Positions 37,673-46,265 of a stretch of 64,000 nucleotides of DNA are shown piece by piece. The DNA is from Heterorhizobium halophytocola (GTDB lineage: Bacteria; Pseudomonadota; Alphaproteobacteria; Rhizobiales; Rhizobiaceae): positions 248,001 through 312,000 of the forward strand of contig NZ_JAGGJU010000005.1 of assembly GCF_017873095.1 (NCBI RefSeq). The letters are read 5' to 3'. A program made the position numbers and the translations under genes. Position 1 is the stretch's first letter, and each line of letters starts with the position of its first letter. Below the pieces are notes generated by a model that worked only from the letters and a program-made list of their open reading frames with translations, did not search any database and was not told the origin of the DNA.

Positions 37673-38124
37673 CATCGCTCTATGGAACAAGGCTCCTGCC
37701 CCGCGGGCTGACCGGCTGTCTGGTCGCTCTCGTCGCCGTCCTGGCGATCTCGACACCCTCGGCGTTTGCGCAGGACAAGGCGAAAAGCGAGCCGGAAACG
37801 CCGGCCGTGGTGGAAAAGCCGGCGCCCTATGACGACGACCTGGCCCGCCTGGCCGAAATTCTCGGCTCCCTGCACTATCTGCGCAATCTCTGCGACAGCG
37901 ACGACGAACCGCAATGGCGGTCCAGCATGCAGACATTGCTGGACAGCGAAACGGCCAATGAGCCCGGCCGCAAGGCCCGCATGACAGCGGCTTTCAACCG
38001 CGGTTACCGGGCGTTTGCCGCCCTTCACGTCACCTGCACCGCAGCGGCACTGGATGCCGAAGCGCAATACCGTGCCGAAGGCGCAACACTTGCGCGAGAA
38101 ATAACGGCACGTTACGGGAATTAG
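37669..38124 (+). CDS. TIGR02301 family exported protein
   Basis: A 151-residue secreted protein with a signal peptide ending AISTPSAFAQDK at about residue 35. The core is DDDLARLAEILGSLHYLRNL, with conserved Cys and Trp (NLCDSDDEPQWRSSM) and GYRAFAALHVTCTAAA. This matches the TIGR02301 family, widespread in Hyphomicrobiales and of unknown role. The ATG overlaps the Nudix stop. Confidence 0.87.
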   Translation: MTSLYGTRLLPRGLTGCLVALVAVLAISTPSAFAQDKAKSEPETPAVVEKPAPYDDDLARLAEILGSLHYLRNLCDSDDEPQWRSSMQTLLDSETANEPGRKARMTAAFNRGYRAFAALHVTCTAAALDAEAQYRAEGATLAREITARYGN

Positions 38125-38227
38125 GAAATAATTAACCCGTTCGGTCGGCCCCCCGTGTCGTTTTGGGAAAAGGCTGCTAAAGTCGTTAAGAGGTGAGTAA
38201 CGACCGAACGTTTGCGAGGAATTGAGT

Positions 38228-38485
38228 ATGGAACCGCGCCGCAACGATATCGACGAAATGATTGTTCACGAGAAGATGCAGGTCGCGCTCGAATACCAGA
38301 ATGAAGCCTGGGCTGACGGCATGGCCGATGGCATCGAACCGGAAATCATCGCCGACGCCGCTTTTGCGCTGGCCATGCGCGAGACGATCCGCATTCATGG
38401 CGAAGATGGTGCGGAGGCCGTCCTGGAGGCCCTGCGCGAACGTCTGCTGTCCGGCGAATTCTCCCCCACCCGCAAACTGCAATAA
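38228..38485 (+). CDS. Conserved hypothetical protein, 85 aa
   Basis: A soluble acidic 85-residue protein (MEPRRNDIDEMIVHEKMQVA, then IADAAFALAMRETIRIHG). The ATG has GAGGA seven bases upstream; a TTG two codons earlier is less likely. No motif of known function. It is separated from the next exported protein by 12 bp and probably shares its transcript. Confidence 0.72.
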   Translation: MEPRRNDIDEMIVHEKMQVALEYQNEAWADGMADGIEPEIIADAAFALAMRETIRIHGEDGAEAVLEALRERLLSGEFSPTRKLQ

Positions 38486-38497
38486 AAGATTTTCATC

Positions 38498-39241
38498 ATG
38501 TCCCCGCATCGTTTCGCTGCGACGTTAAGCCCTCGCTATTCCCTGACGCGCGCGCTTGCCGCGACGCTTTTGTCCGCCAGTCTGCTCGCGCCAACGGTCG
38601 GGCCCGCCTTCGCGCTGTCCGACCTGACCTCGCAGCAAAGCGCCGATCCGGGCAGCGACGACCAGCCGATGAACGGCGGCGGCCTGGAAGACGAGCAGCC
38701 GCTGCTGCAGGATCCGAGTGAGCCGGGCGCAGTACAGGATACTGGCGGCGCCGCCGACACCGGCCCGGACGACAAGGCCGAATTCCCGACGGACATCACA
38801 AAGGCGCCCGAACCGGTGAAGCGGATGCGCGACCTGATCATGAAGGCCGCCGTCACCGGCGATGTCGAGAAGCTGCGCCCGCTTCTCAATCCCGGTCCCA
38901 ACCAGACACAGCTTCTGCTCGGCGGCGACGACAGCGATCCGGTCGAGACGATCAAGGGCTTTTCCGGCGACGATGACGGGTTGGAAGTGCTGGCGATCCT
39001 GCTCGACATCCTCAATACAGGCTTTGCCCGGATCAATGCCGGCACGGCCGACGAGATGTATGTCTGGCCCTATTTCGCCGAGAAGAACATCAATGCGCTG
39101 ACAGCGCCGGAAAAGGTCGACCTGTTGCGGATCGTTACTGCCGGCGACCTGACCGGCATGCAGGAAAGCGGCAATTACAACTTTTTCCGCGTCGGCATTT
39201 CGCCCGACGGCCAGTGGAAGTTCTTCACCGCCGGCGATTGA
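38498..39241 (+). CDS. Exported hypothetical protein
   Basis: A 247-residue protein with a signal segment (ATLLSASLLAPTVGPAFA, residues about 22-40) and an acidic linker. The conserved domain includes KRMRDLIMKAAVTGDVEKLR, a WPYFAEKNINAL stretch and the end FFRVGISPDGQWKFFTAGD. It looks periplasmic and folded. I do not recognise a named family. Confidence 0.7.
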   Translation: MSPHRFAATLSPRYSLTRALAATLLSASLLAPTVGPAFALSDLTSQQSADPGSDDQPMNGGGLEDEQPLLQDPSEPGAVQDTGGAADTGPDDKAEFPTDITKAPEPVKRMRDLIMKAAVTGDVEKLRPLLNPGPNQTQLLLGGDDSDPVETIKGFSGDDDGLEVLAILLDILNTGFARINAGTADEMYVWPYFAEKNINALTAPEKVDLLRIVTAGDLTGMQESGNYNFFRVGISPDGQWKFFTAGD

Positions 39242-39383
39242 TCGGCCGCTTTTGCAAGGCTTCCGGATCTTGCACCTGCCGTCCGCGATCCGGGCGGCAA
39301 AGGGCTCCGAGTCTTGCTGTCGTGGCTTCGAGCCCCTAAGTCTACGTCCATATCCACGATACCCATGAAGCGGAAGCGAGACC

Positions 39384-40220
39384 ATGCCCGCAAGCCATCT
39401 TCCCGACCGCGCGCTGATCGCAATCTCCGGCGCCGACGCGCAGACATTCCTGCACAACCTGATCACCACCGATGTCGAGGCAATCGCACCGAAAGAGGCG
39501 GCACCGGGCGCCCTGTTGACGCCGCAGGGCAAGCTGTTCTTCGACTTCCTGATCTGGCGCCACGAAGACCACTTCCTGCTGGAAACAGACGAAAGCCAGG
39601 CGGATGGCCTCCTCAAGCGGCTGACGCTCTACAAGCTGCGCGCCAAGGTCGACATCAAGCGGCTGGACGACGAGGGGGTGACGGTCTTCTGGAATGACGA
39701 CCTCCCCGCCGACGGCATTCGCGACCTGCGCTTCGCAGCGGCCGGCCTGGATCTCGTGCGCAAGCCCGGACGCCATGCGGGCGCCGATGGCGATGCCTAT
39801 GACGGCTTGCGCATCGCGGCGGGGATCGTCGTGTCCGGCCGCGACTTTTCGCTGGAGGATGCCTTCCCGCATGACGTCATGCTGGATCTGACGCGAGGCG
39901 TTTCCTTCAAGAAGGGATGCTATGTGGGCCAGGAAGTGGTGTCGCGCATGCATCACCGCAAAAGCGCCCGCAAGCGGCCGGTCATCGTCACGGCGCAAGG
40001 AACGCTGCCGGCGACGGGCACGCCGCTGACGGCGGCCGGCAAGCCGATCGGCACGCTCGGCAGCGTGTCGGGCAATGCAGGCCTTGCCATTGTCCGGGTC
40101 GACCGCGCCGGCGAGGCGATGGCCGCGCAACTGCCGGTCCTTGCCGGTGACCTGCCGGTGACGCTGCGCCTTCCCGACTGGAGCGGGCTTGCCTTTCCAA
40201 CGGCGTCCGAGGACGCCTGA
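39384..40220 (+). CDS. ygfZ: YgfZ/GcvT-like folate-binding protein
   Basis: A 278-residue protein with the YgfZ signature KKGCYVGQEVVSRMHHR, in which the cysteine is essential in E. coli. YgfZ/IBA57 proteins use folate to support iron-sulphur cluster assembly on radical-SAM and other enzymes. The length and the YgfZ motif set it apart from a true aminomethyltransferase. It lies three bases before an HD gene, with which it is probably co-transcribed. Confidence 0.9.
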   Translation: MPASHLPDRALIAISGADAQTFLHNLITTDVEAIAPKEAAPGALLTPQGKLFFDFLIWRHEDHFLLETDESQADGLLKRLTLYKLRAKVDIKRLDDEGVTVFWNDDLPADGIRDLRFAAAGLDLVRKPGRHAGADGDAYDGLRIAAGIVVSGRDFSLEDAFPHDVMLDLTRGVSFKKGCYVGQEVVSRMHHRKSARKRPVIVTAQGTLPATGTPLTAAGKPIGTLGSVSGNAGLAIVRVDRAGEAMAAQLPVLAGDLPVTLRLPDWSGLAFPTASEDA

Positions 40221-40223
40221 TCC

Positions 40224-40883
40224 ATGGCCGACAGCAAGACCGCGACCGCCCGCGCCTGGCAACGCATGCTGTCGGGCCGGCGGCTCGACCTTCTCGATCC
40301 CTCGCCGCTCGACGTCGAGATCTCCGACATCGCCCACGGACTGGCACGCGTCGCCCGATGGAACGGCCAGACAAAGGGCGAAAATGCCTTCTCCGTCGCC
40401 CAGCACAGCCTGCTTGTCGAGGCGATCTTCACCGTGAGCAATCCGACCGCCTCGGCCGACGACCGGCAGATGGCGCTGCTGCACGACGCGCCGGAATTCG
40501 TCATCGGCGACATGATCTCACCGTTCAAGGCCGTGGTCGGCGGTGGCTACAAGACGATCGAGAAACGGCTGGAGGCGGCCATTCACCTACGATTCGGGCT
40601 CGCGCCGCATGCCGACCGCGACCTGAAGGCGAGGATCAAGAAAGCCGATACGATCTGCGCCTTTTTCGAGGCGACGGAACTGGCCGGCTTTACCGAGGCG
40701 GAGGCGCGCAAGCTCTTCGGCCAGCCGCGCGGCTTTGCCCGCGACACGCTGATGATCGCACCGCTTCCCGCGATGCAGGCACAGGCGCTCTTTGCCAACC
40801 GATTCGAGGAGATCGAGGCCGAGCGCCGCGGTGCAGCCGCAACCACGCGCGGGGCTGCACCCGATACGGGAACCCGCCGATGA
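40224..40883 (+). CDS. YfbR-like HD-domain nucleotidase
   Basis: A 219-residue HD-domain phosphohydrolase: KGENAFSVAQHSLLVEAIF, then ALLHDAPEFVIGDM, with the His and HD metal ligands spaced as in YfbR-like dNMP 5'-nucleotidases. The tail is Ala-rich. The stop overlaps the start of the phosphatase-like gene by ATGA. Substrate unproved. Confidence 0.83.
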   Translation: MADSKTATARAWQRMLSGRRLDLLDPSPLDVEISDIAHGLARVARWNGQTKGENAFSVAQHSLLVEAIFTVSNPTASADDRQMALLHDAPEFVIGDMISPFKAVVGGGYKTIEKRLEAAIHLRFGLAPHADRDLKARIKKADTICAFFEATELAGFTEAEARKLFGQPRGFARDTLMIAPLPAMQAQALFANRFEEIEAERRGAAATTRGAAPDTGTRR

Positions 40884-41422
40884 CCGCGATCGTCGTCTCA
40901 CCGCTGTCGCGCATCGCCGAAATGGCCGTCCGTCACGGCGCCCGCGAAATGGTCAGCCTGCTTGCCGCCAACCAGCAGAATTTCCACCGTCCGGCGGTGA
41001 TCCGCGCCGAACGCCATCTGAAGCTCGACCTCAACGACATCACCTTTGCCGGCACCGGCGACCTGGTCGCACCGTCGGAACGGCATGTCGCAGCCCTGAT
41101 CGATTTTGCCAGAGGCTGGAACCGCGCGGCGCCGCTGGTCGTGCATTGCTGGATGGGGGTGTCGCGCTCGCCGGCGGCCGCCCTCATCGCCTCGCTGGCA
41201 ACCGCGCCGCAGGAAGACGATGCGGCGCTCGCCCTGCGGCTCCGCGCCGTCGCCCCACATGCCACGCCCAATATCCGACTGGTCGAAATCGGCGATGCGC
41301 TGCTTGAGCGCGGGGGACGTCTGACGGCGGCGGTCAAGGCGATCGGTCGGGGCGCAGAGACCGATGGCAATGCCCCCTTCGTGCTGCCGCTTTACCGGCC
41401 CGATACGAGCGCAGCCAACTGA
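40880..41422 (+). CDS. Protein tyrosine phosphatase-like protein
   Basis: A 180-residue protein with the Cys-loop signature VVHCWMGVSRSPAAALIASL, an HCX5R motif of tyrosine/dual-specificity phosphatases. The start at 40880 overlaps the HD nucleotidase stop (ATGA), so the two are made together. It may act on phosphotyrosine or another phosphate ester. Only the Cys-Arg loop is clear; the general-acid Asp cannot be placed with confidence. Confidence 0.85.
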   Translation: MTAIVVSPLSRIAEMAVRHGAREMVSLLAANQQNFHRPAVIRAERHLKLDLNDITFAGTGDLVAPSERHVAALIDFARGWNRAAPLVVHCWMGVSRSPAAALIASLATAPQEDDAALALRLRAVAPHATPNIRLVEIGDALLERGGRLTAAVKAIGRGAETDGNAPFVLPLYRPDTSAAN

Positions 41423-41676
41423 GCGGCCAGCTTCATCTGCCTCCGTCGGGCGGCGATATTTGCGCTATTCCTTGAAAACCCCGGAACAGTCGGGGTAAAA
41501 CAGCGTTAGTGCCAAGACGACCGGCGGGCATCCGGCCGTGCTGCTTATCCGCGTCTGATGGTCGGAAACCAAAGACCAAGGTAATTCGCACCCTCAATCG
41601 GTGCCCCTGCAGCGCTTCCGACCTGCCCGCTACCGCCCCGCCCCGAACGGAAGCAACTGCAGGAAAAACCCCGCTT

Positions 41677-42582
41677 ATGGAACAACAAGCCTCTCAATTC
41701 ATCGTCGCCACGCGTGCTGCGCTCAGTCAGGCGAGCGCGCTCGTCGTGGAATATGCCTTCTCGGCGGTGGGGGCTGTGCTGTTGCTGGTCGCCGGCTGGA
41801 TCATCGCCGGCCTGGTGCATCGCTGGGCCGAAGCAGGGCTGATGAAAGTGCGCGGCTTCGACCTGACGCTCGCGGCCTTCCTGTCCAATGTCGTGCGCTA
41901 TGCGCTACTGATCCTGGTCTTCATCATGGTGCTCGGCCAGTTCGGCGTGCAGACGGCATCGGTGATTGCAGCGCTCGGCGCTGCCGGCCTGGCAATCGGT
42001 CTGGCGCTGCAGGGAACCCTGCAGAATATCGCTGCCGGCATCATGCTGCTGGTGCTGCGCCCCTTCCGCGTCGGCGAATATATCGACACCGGCAGCATTT
42101 CCGGCACGATCCGCGAGATCGGGCTGTTCGCCACCGAGATGAAGACACCCGACGGCATGTACCGTCTCGCGCCGAACTCGACGCTGTGGAACGTGCCGAT
42201 CACCAATTACAGCCGCGAACCGACGCGCCGCTATGACCTGGTCGTCGGCATCGGCTACGAGGACGACATCACCCAAGCCGAGGAAATCATGATGGAGATC
42301 GCACGGGCGGAGAAGCGCGTGCTGGCCGATCCGGAGCCTGGCACCTTCGTCTCCGAACTCGGCGACAGCGCGGTGGCGATAACCCTGCGCTACTGGACGA
42401 TGAGCCCGGATTTCTGGCCCGTCTCGCGGGAATTCACCAAGAAGGTCAAGATCGCCTTCGACGAGGCCGGCATCAGCATTCCGTTCCCGCAGGTCACCTA
42501 TAGCGGCGAGCTGGCAGCCAAGCTGGAACCCAAGCGCCCGGTGCCGAAGGACGACGACAAGCCGACCCTGATCGACGCCTGA
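41677..42582 (+). CDS. MscS family mechanosensitive channel
   Basis: A 301-residue small-conductance channel with three membrane helices. The pore-lining helix is AALGAAGLAIGLALQG (about 88-103), followed by LLVLRPFRVGEYIDTG and IREIGLFATEMKTPDG of the cytoplasmic beta domain. The ATG at 41677 follows AGGA; upstream codons reaching 41509 are open but unlike the family. It would release ions on hypo-osmotic shock. The C-terminal tail is short and charged. Confidence 0.92.
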   Translation: MEQQASQFIVATRAALSQASALVVEYAFSAVGAVLLLVAGWIIAGLVHRWAEAGLMKVRGFDLTLAAFLSNVVRYALLILVFIMVLGQFGVQTASVIAALGAAGLAIGLALQGTLQNIAAGIMLLVLRPFRVGEYIDTGSISGTIREIGLFATEMKTPDGMYRLAPNSTLWNVPITNYSREPTRRYDLVVGIGYEDDITQAEEIMMEIARAEKRVLADPEPGTFVSELGDSAVAITLRYWTMSPDFWPVSREFTKKVKIAFDEAGISIPFPQVTYSGELAAKLEPKRPVPKDDDKPTLIDA

Positions 42583-42950
42583 CGGTCGGCATCCGATGGC
42601 CAGGGCGTGAGCTGGAGCATTTCCGGCAAAAGTAGAGCCGCGGTTTTCCGTCCGGAAATGCCTACGACAAGAAGCTGGAGGACGGCCGGTGAACGCGTGT
42701 TGACCGGACGTCCTCCAGCCGTCGAAGAAATCCTCTTCGCCACCTTGCAGATGGCGGAGAGGCAAGGGCTGCAGCCGCTCTTCATGAACGGCCACATGAT
42801 GGCCCTTGTAAAGGAGGCCTGATGCCTCCTCAAAGCACGTCTCCCGAAGAGCGGACCTGATATTCGGGACGCAGACATGCCATTTGATACGAAAGGCCGG
42901 GGGCCGGATCCGCCCCCCCCCCGTGGCGCCGCCCCCTGCCCGCGCGCATG
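42583..42950. other. Intergenic region with repeat and poly-C tract
   Basis: No gene supported. It holds a 45-bp palindromic element (42617-42661), a GAGGC..GCCTC hairpin near 42815-42830 and a run of ten Cs (42913-42922). An open frame from 42607 begins inside the repeat, so I do not call it. Confidence 0.6.
42617..42661. repeat. Short palindromic intergenic element with GCATTTCCGG arms
   Basis: Outer arms GCATTTCCGG (42617-42626) and CCGGAAATGC (42652-42661) are perfect inverted copies enclosing GCAAAAG..CGGTTTTCCG. This is the form of a short repeat commonly found between genes in rhizobia. It lies 35 bp after mscS and probably marks the end of its transcript. Confidence 0.7.
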
Positions 42951-43340
42951 TCAGGCGGCGGCGGTGTCGTCGTCCTCGCCATCGCTGCCATAACTCACAT
43001 ACTCGGAAATGATCGCCGACAGCGGGCGGGCTACCTCGCCGAGCGCTGCGGAGACCTGATCCGCCCCTGCCTGCGACAGGGCGGCCGCGGCGGGCCAGCC
43101 GGAGGACGAAGGCATCAGGTCGCTGCCGGAAATGCCATCGAGAATGCCGGCGACAAACCGGGCCGATAGCTGCGAGGCAACCCCGGTTGCGGCATTCTCA
43201 CTCGAGACCGTGGGGTCCTGGGTCCGCGTCGGGCCGTTTTCGACGGGGGTGGCCTCAGCGTCGATGATCCCGGCGCCATCGGCGTCAAGCATGCGCAGGG
43301 TCGAATAGGAACTGTCGAGCAATGTCGAAATGCTAGTCAT
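42951..43340 (-). CDS. Hypothetical protein, 129 aa
   Basis: A 129-residue Ser/Ala/Asp-rich protein (MTSISTLLDSSYSTLRMLDA to SYGSDGEDDDTAAA) with no transmembrane segment or signal peptide. GGAG lies six bases before the ATG at 43340; an earlier in-frame start reaches 43403. The upstream 140 bp is AT-rich and probably holds its promoter. I do not recognise the protein. Confidence 0.6.
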   Translation of the reverse strand: MTSISTLLDSSYSTLRMLDADGAGIIDAEATPVENGPTRTQDPTVSSENAATGVASQLSARFVAGILDGISGSDLMPSSSGWPAAAALSQAGADQVSAALGEVARPLSAIISEYVSYGSDGEDDDTAAA

Positions 43341-43541
43341 GGCGCTCTCCATGAATGACAAATGATCAATCAGAAAAATGCATTTTCGCCGTGAGAGACT
43401 CACTCAATAATACGTAGACTACATGGCAAAAGCGGCCATGCGTCAAAGGTTAATTATTAATTACCATAATTCGTATGTTCGCAATCTCGGCGGTCAGCAG
43501 TGCGGCTTGCGCTTCGAGGGCAATCCTCTAGAAAAACAGGC

Positions 43542-44219
43542 ATGAGCACACCGAATCCCCAGACGCCGATCAGCGACAGCTTCGCCCCCTATGCGGCCCT
43601 TGCCGCCGACCTCCTGCCGCACGCTGTCCCGCAGAACGCGCAGGGCCAGGATGGGTCGCATGACCTCAGCCACCTCATCCGGGTGTTTCGCAACGCCATG
43701 CAGATCCTTGCGGGTGAAGGCGGCGATGGCGAGGTTCTGGCCGCAGCCGTGATCCTGCACGACTGCATCTCGGTCGAAAAGAACCACCCGGACCGCGCCC
43801 GCGCCTCGCAGCTGGCCGCCGACAAGGCCAGCATCCTGTTGTCCGCCCGCGGGATGGACGGAAAGCGGGTGGCGTCGATCGCGCATGCCATCGCGGCCCA
43901 CAGCTTTTCGGCCGGTATCCCGCCCGAGACGCTGGAAGCCAGGATATTGCAGGATGCCGACCGCCTCGATGCCATCGGCATGATCGGCGTGGCGCGCTGC
44001 TTCTACACCGCCGGCCGCATTGGGTCGGCGCTCTACGATCCGGCCGACCCGCAGGCACAGTCGCGCCCGCTCGACGACCGGCGCAATGCCATCGACCACT
44101 TTCCGGCCAAGCTGCTGACCTTGGCCGACGGCTTCACGACACCCACCGGCCAGGCGCTCGCCCGAAAACGGCACCAGCGCCTCGAGCGCTTCCTGGCCGA
44201 ATTCATCGACGAGATTTGA
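43542..44219 (+). CDS. HD-domain phosphohydrolase (YedJ-like)
   Basis: A 225-residue HD-domain protein with DGSHDLSHLIRVFRNAMQIL, VILHDCISVEKNHPDRA, IAHAIAAHSFSAG and DADRLDAIGMIGVARCFY, the ordered His/Asp ligands of the YedJ-like group. The nucleotide or phosphate substrate is unknown. The ATG at 43542 (GAAAAACAGGC before it) is preferred to 43500. A MOSC gene follows after nine bases. Confidence 0.88.
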   Translation: MSTPNPQTPISDSFAPYAALAADLLPHAVPQNAQGQDGSHDLSHLIRVFRNAMQILAGEGGDGEVLAAAVILHDCISVEKNHPDRARASQLAADKASILLSARGMDGKRVASIAHAIAAHSFSAGIPPETLEARILQDADRLDAIGMIGVARCFYTAGRIGSALYDPADPQAQSRPLDDRRNAIDHFPAKLLTLADGFTTPTGQALARKRHQRLERFLAEFIDEI

Positions 44220-44227
44220 GAGGGATC

Positions 44228-45082
44228 ATGCAGGTCAGTTCACTCCATGTTTATCCGCTGAAAAGCGGCCGCGTCATCGACCTCGACCAGGCCATGGTCG
44301 AGCCTTCGGGCCTTGCCGGTGACCGGCGGATGATGCTCGTCGCACCCGATGGCCACTTCATGACCCAGCGCGAGCTGCCCGACATCGCGCGGATCACCGT
44401 TATTCCCGAGGCTGCGGGCGATCGACTGCTCTTCGATGACGGCCGTTCGACCACGGTTGCCGTTAACCCGTCGGCGCGGCTGAAGGTTTCGGTGTGGAAA
44501 TCCACCGTCGAAGCCGCCACCGTCAACGCCGCGGTCGACGTGGCGCTGTCGGACTGGCTCGGGCGGCCGGTACGGCTCGTTGTCTTCGACGACACAGCGA
44601 GTCGGGTCGCCAGTCCGGAATGGGCCGGAACTGCGGACAGTCCCGTGACGTTCGCCGATGGGTTCCAGGTCCTCGTCACGACGACGGGGTCGCTTGCCGC
44701 GCTGAACGCCGATATGGACGCAAAGGCCGAAGGCTCGGTGCCGATGGCGCGCTTTCGCCCGAACATCGTCATCGACTGCGACACGCCCTGGGCCGAGGAC
44801 GGCTGGGCCGCGATCGATATCGGCGGCATCCGCTTCGATCTGGTCAAACCCTGCGCCCGCTGCATCATGACCACGCAGGACCAGTCGAGCGGCGCGCGTG
44901 ACGGCGCAAACCCGATGCCGGCCATGCAGCGCCTGCGGTTTTCCACCGACCGCCGCGTACCCGGCCCGATCTTCGGCTGGAACGCGGTGCCGCGTGCATC
45001 CGGCCTGATCGCGGTCGGTGCCGAAGCGCGGGTGCTCGCCGACAATCCGGCACGATGGCCGTTAAAGCAGCGTCCGGCATAG
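44228..45082 (+). CDS. MOSC-domain protein
   Basis: A 284-residue protein with an N-terminal MOSC beta-barrel (SSLHVYPLKSGRVIDLDQAM, GDRRMMLVAPDGHFMTQRE) and the C-terminal MOSC core containing FRPNIVID and KPCARCIMTTQDQSSG with the conserved Cys. These features match the YcbX/mARC-like group that binds a molybdenum cofactor and reduces N-hydroxylated compounds. The cofactor is inferred. It is the second gene after the HD phosphohydrolase. Confidence 0.88.
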   Translation: MQVSSLHVYPLKSGRVIDLDQAMVEPSGLAGDRRMMLVAPDGHFMTQRELPDIARITVIPEAAGDRLLFDDGRSTTVAVNPSARLKVSVWKSTVEAATVNAAVDVALSDWLGRPVRLVVFDDTASRVASPEWAGTADSPVTFADGFQVLVTTTGSLAALNADMDAKAEGSVPMARFRPNIVIDCDTPWAEDGWAAIDIGGIRFDLVKPCARCIMTTQDQSSGARDGANPMPAMQRLRFSTDRRVPGPIFGWNAVPRASGLIAVGAEARVLADNPARWPLKQRPA

Positions 45083-45159
45083 GGATCGTCCCCGCGTCCA
45101 GCGCCCGTCCGGGGATAGCAACCCTATATCAGCAGTCGCGCAACCATGGGAAGAAATTA

Positions 45160-45171
45160 TAAGTATACTTA
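45160..45171. promoter_or_regulatory. Perfect 12-bp palindrome in AT-rich region
   Basis: TAAGTATACTTA is self-complementary and lies in a low-GC patch (about 45150-45210) upstream of a hypothetical gene. AT-rich sequence with a symmetric site suggests a promoter/operator. The regulator is not known. Confidence 0.35.
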
Positions 45172-45358
45172 CACGTAATCATAGGTTTTAATAATATACT
45201 GATCTCCCGCACTGAGTTATCACGGGTATTTTCTGGTGCCGTTAAGCTCTGCTTTACGAGAGGCCGCTAGACTTCTGCATACGGTGTACCGTCATGAAGG
45301 ACGGCGTGCATTTTTTGTTCGGACCGTAGTTTCATAAAACGTTACTTCGAACTGTTTC

Positions 45359-45775
45359 ATGACCTCACGCTTTACCCGGGTCCTCTCGCAAATTTCGCGA
45401 GCGGTCCCGGGCCTTCGAAAAGGCAAGGGGAACCCCAGGGACACTGACATGGCGCGCCGCCCCGACCGAAGGCCCAAGACCGTATATCGCCTGCCCGTGC
45501 ATCGGCAGGATTACGGCGCGTGGCTGCAATCGGGCGACGACGACTATATCCGCGGCTTTCTCGGCGAAGGTCTCGATCCGCAGCTGGAAGCCCATATCGA
45601 CCCTCATCTGACGGCAGAGGCCGCGCGTCTCGCCGCACTCAAGAGCCGTCAGGACCTCGCGGTGCAGATGCTTTCGATCTCCAACAGCCAGTCGCGGGCG
45701 ATATTGTCTCTGTTCCGGCCGCTGGAGCCCGGCGCCCTGGCCTTCGATTATCCGCCGACCGAACGGCAGATCTGA
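45359..45775 (+). CDS. Hypothetical protein, up to 138 aa
   Basis: A basic, soluble protein of unknown family with RPKTVYRLPVHRQDYGAWLQ and a helical MLSISNSQSRAILSLFRP near the end. From 45359 it has 138 residues but no clear ribosome site. An ATG at 45449 preceded by GGGAC would give 108 residues and looks more natural. The upstream region is AT-rich. Confidence 0.5.
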   Translation: MTSRFTRVLSQISRAVPGLRKGKGNPRDTDMARRPDRRPKTVYRLPVHRQDYGAWLQSGDDDYIRGFLGEGLDPQLEAHIDPHLTAEAARLAALKSRQDLAVQMLSISNSQSRAILSLFRPLEPGALAFDYPPTERQI

Positions 45776-46093
45776 CGCACGCCGTCGACCGATGCTCTCC
45801 CCGCAGCAAGTGCAATGCGCCCTGGAAACGGGGCACGAACCACCCCGCGCGCCACTCCCACCTTTTCGAATGAGAATCCGGCGACCGTCATATTTCTGAA
45901 ATAATGTGCCGCACCGCCCACAATATCACGCTGCACTGCAGAATAAGATTTTAGAAAATTTGGTCACCGCGCCGTTGACGCTGTCTTGCCCACTCCCTAC
46001 CTTAATGCTGCCGGATTGAACCGGTACCGTTTACAAGTCAGCGCGGTTGAGCGCTATCGATCAGGGTCATCGCCGAATAGGGAGGCTAACCAG
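45776..46093. other. Intergenic region, AT-rich in part
   Basis: No gene supported. A TTGACG at 45975-45980 could be a -35 element of a promoter serving the small frames at 46094 and 46266. No repeat or hairpin of note. Confidence 0.4.
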
Positions 46094-46186
46094 ATGCGAG
46101 TTGTTGTCCTTCATCCCGCGTGTTCCCAAATTTTTTCCCCGCTCGACACGAGCAAACGAAATTGGTGCCGCATCTGTCGAATGTGA
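46094..46186 (+). CDS. Candidate 30-aa leader-type peptide
   Basis: MRVVVLHPACSQIFSPLDTS then KRNWCRICRM: a 30-codon frame with a strong AGGGAGG ribosome site nine bases before the ATG. It has three Cys and a basic end. It precedes the 82-aa gene by 79 bp and could be a leader peptide or the remains of a gene. Coding is uncertain. Confidence 0.3.
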   Translation: MRVVVLHPACSQIFSPLDTSKRNWCRICRM

Positions 46187-46265
46187 CAGCTTAGAGCGCA
46201 CCCGGTTTCAATCACATTCACGTTCAATGCCTGCGCTTCCCGAGCGTCGGCGGGGATAGAGATAT

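Noticed and set aside
42607..42822. 71-codon frame after mscS
   Set aside because: Begins within a palindromic intergenic element and has no supporting start signal.
42913..42922. Poly-C tract as a phase-variation switch
   Set aside because: It lies outside the called genes and past the stop of the nearest one, so slippage would not shift a known frame.
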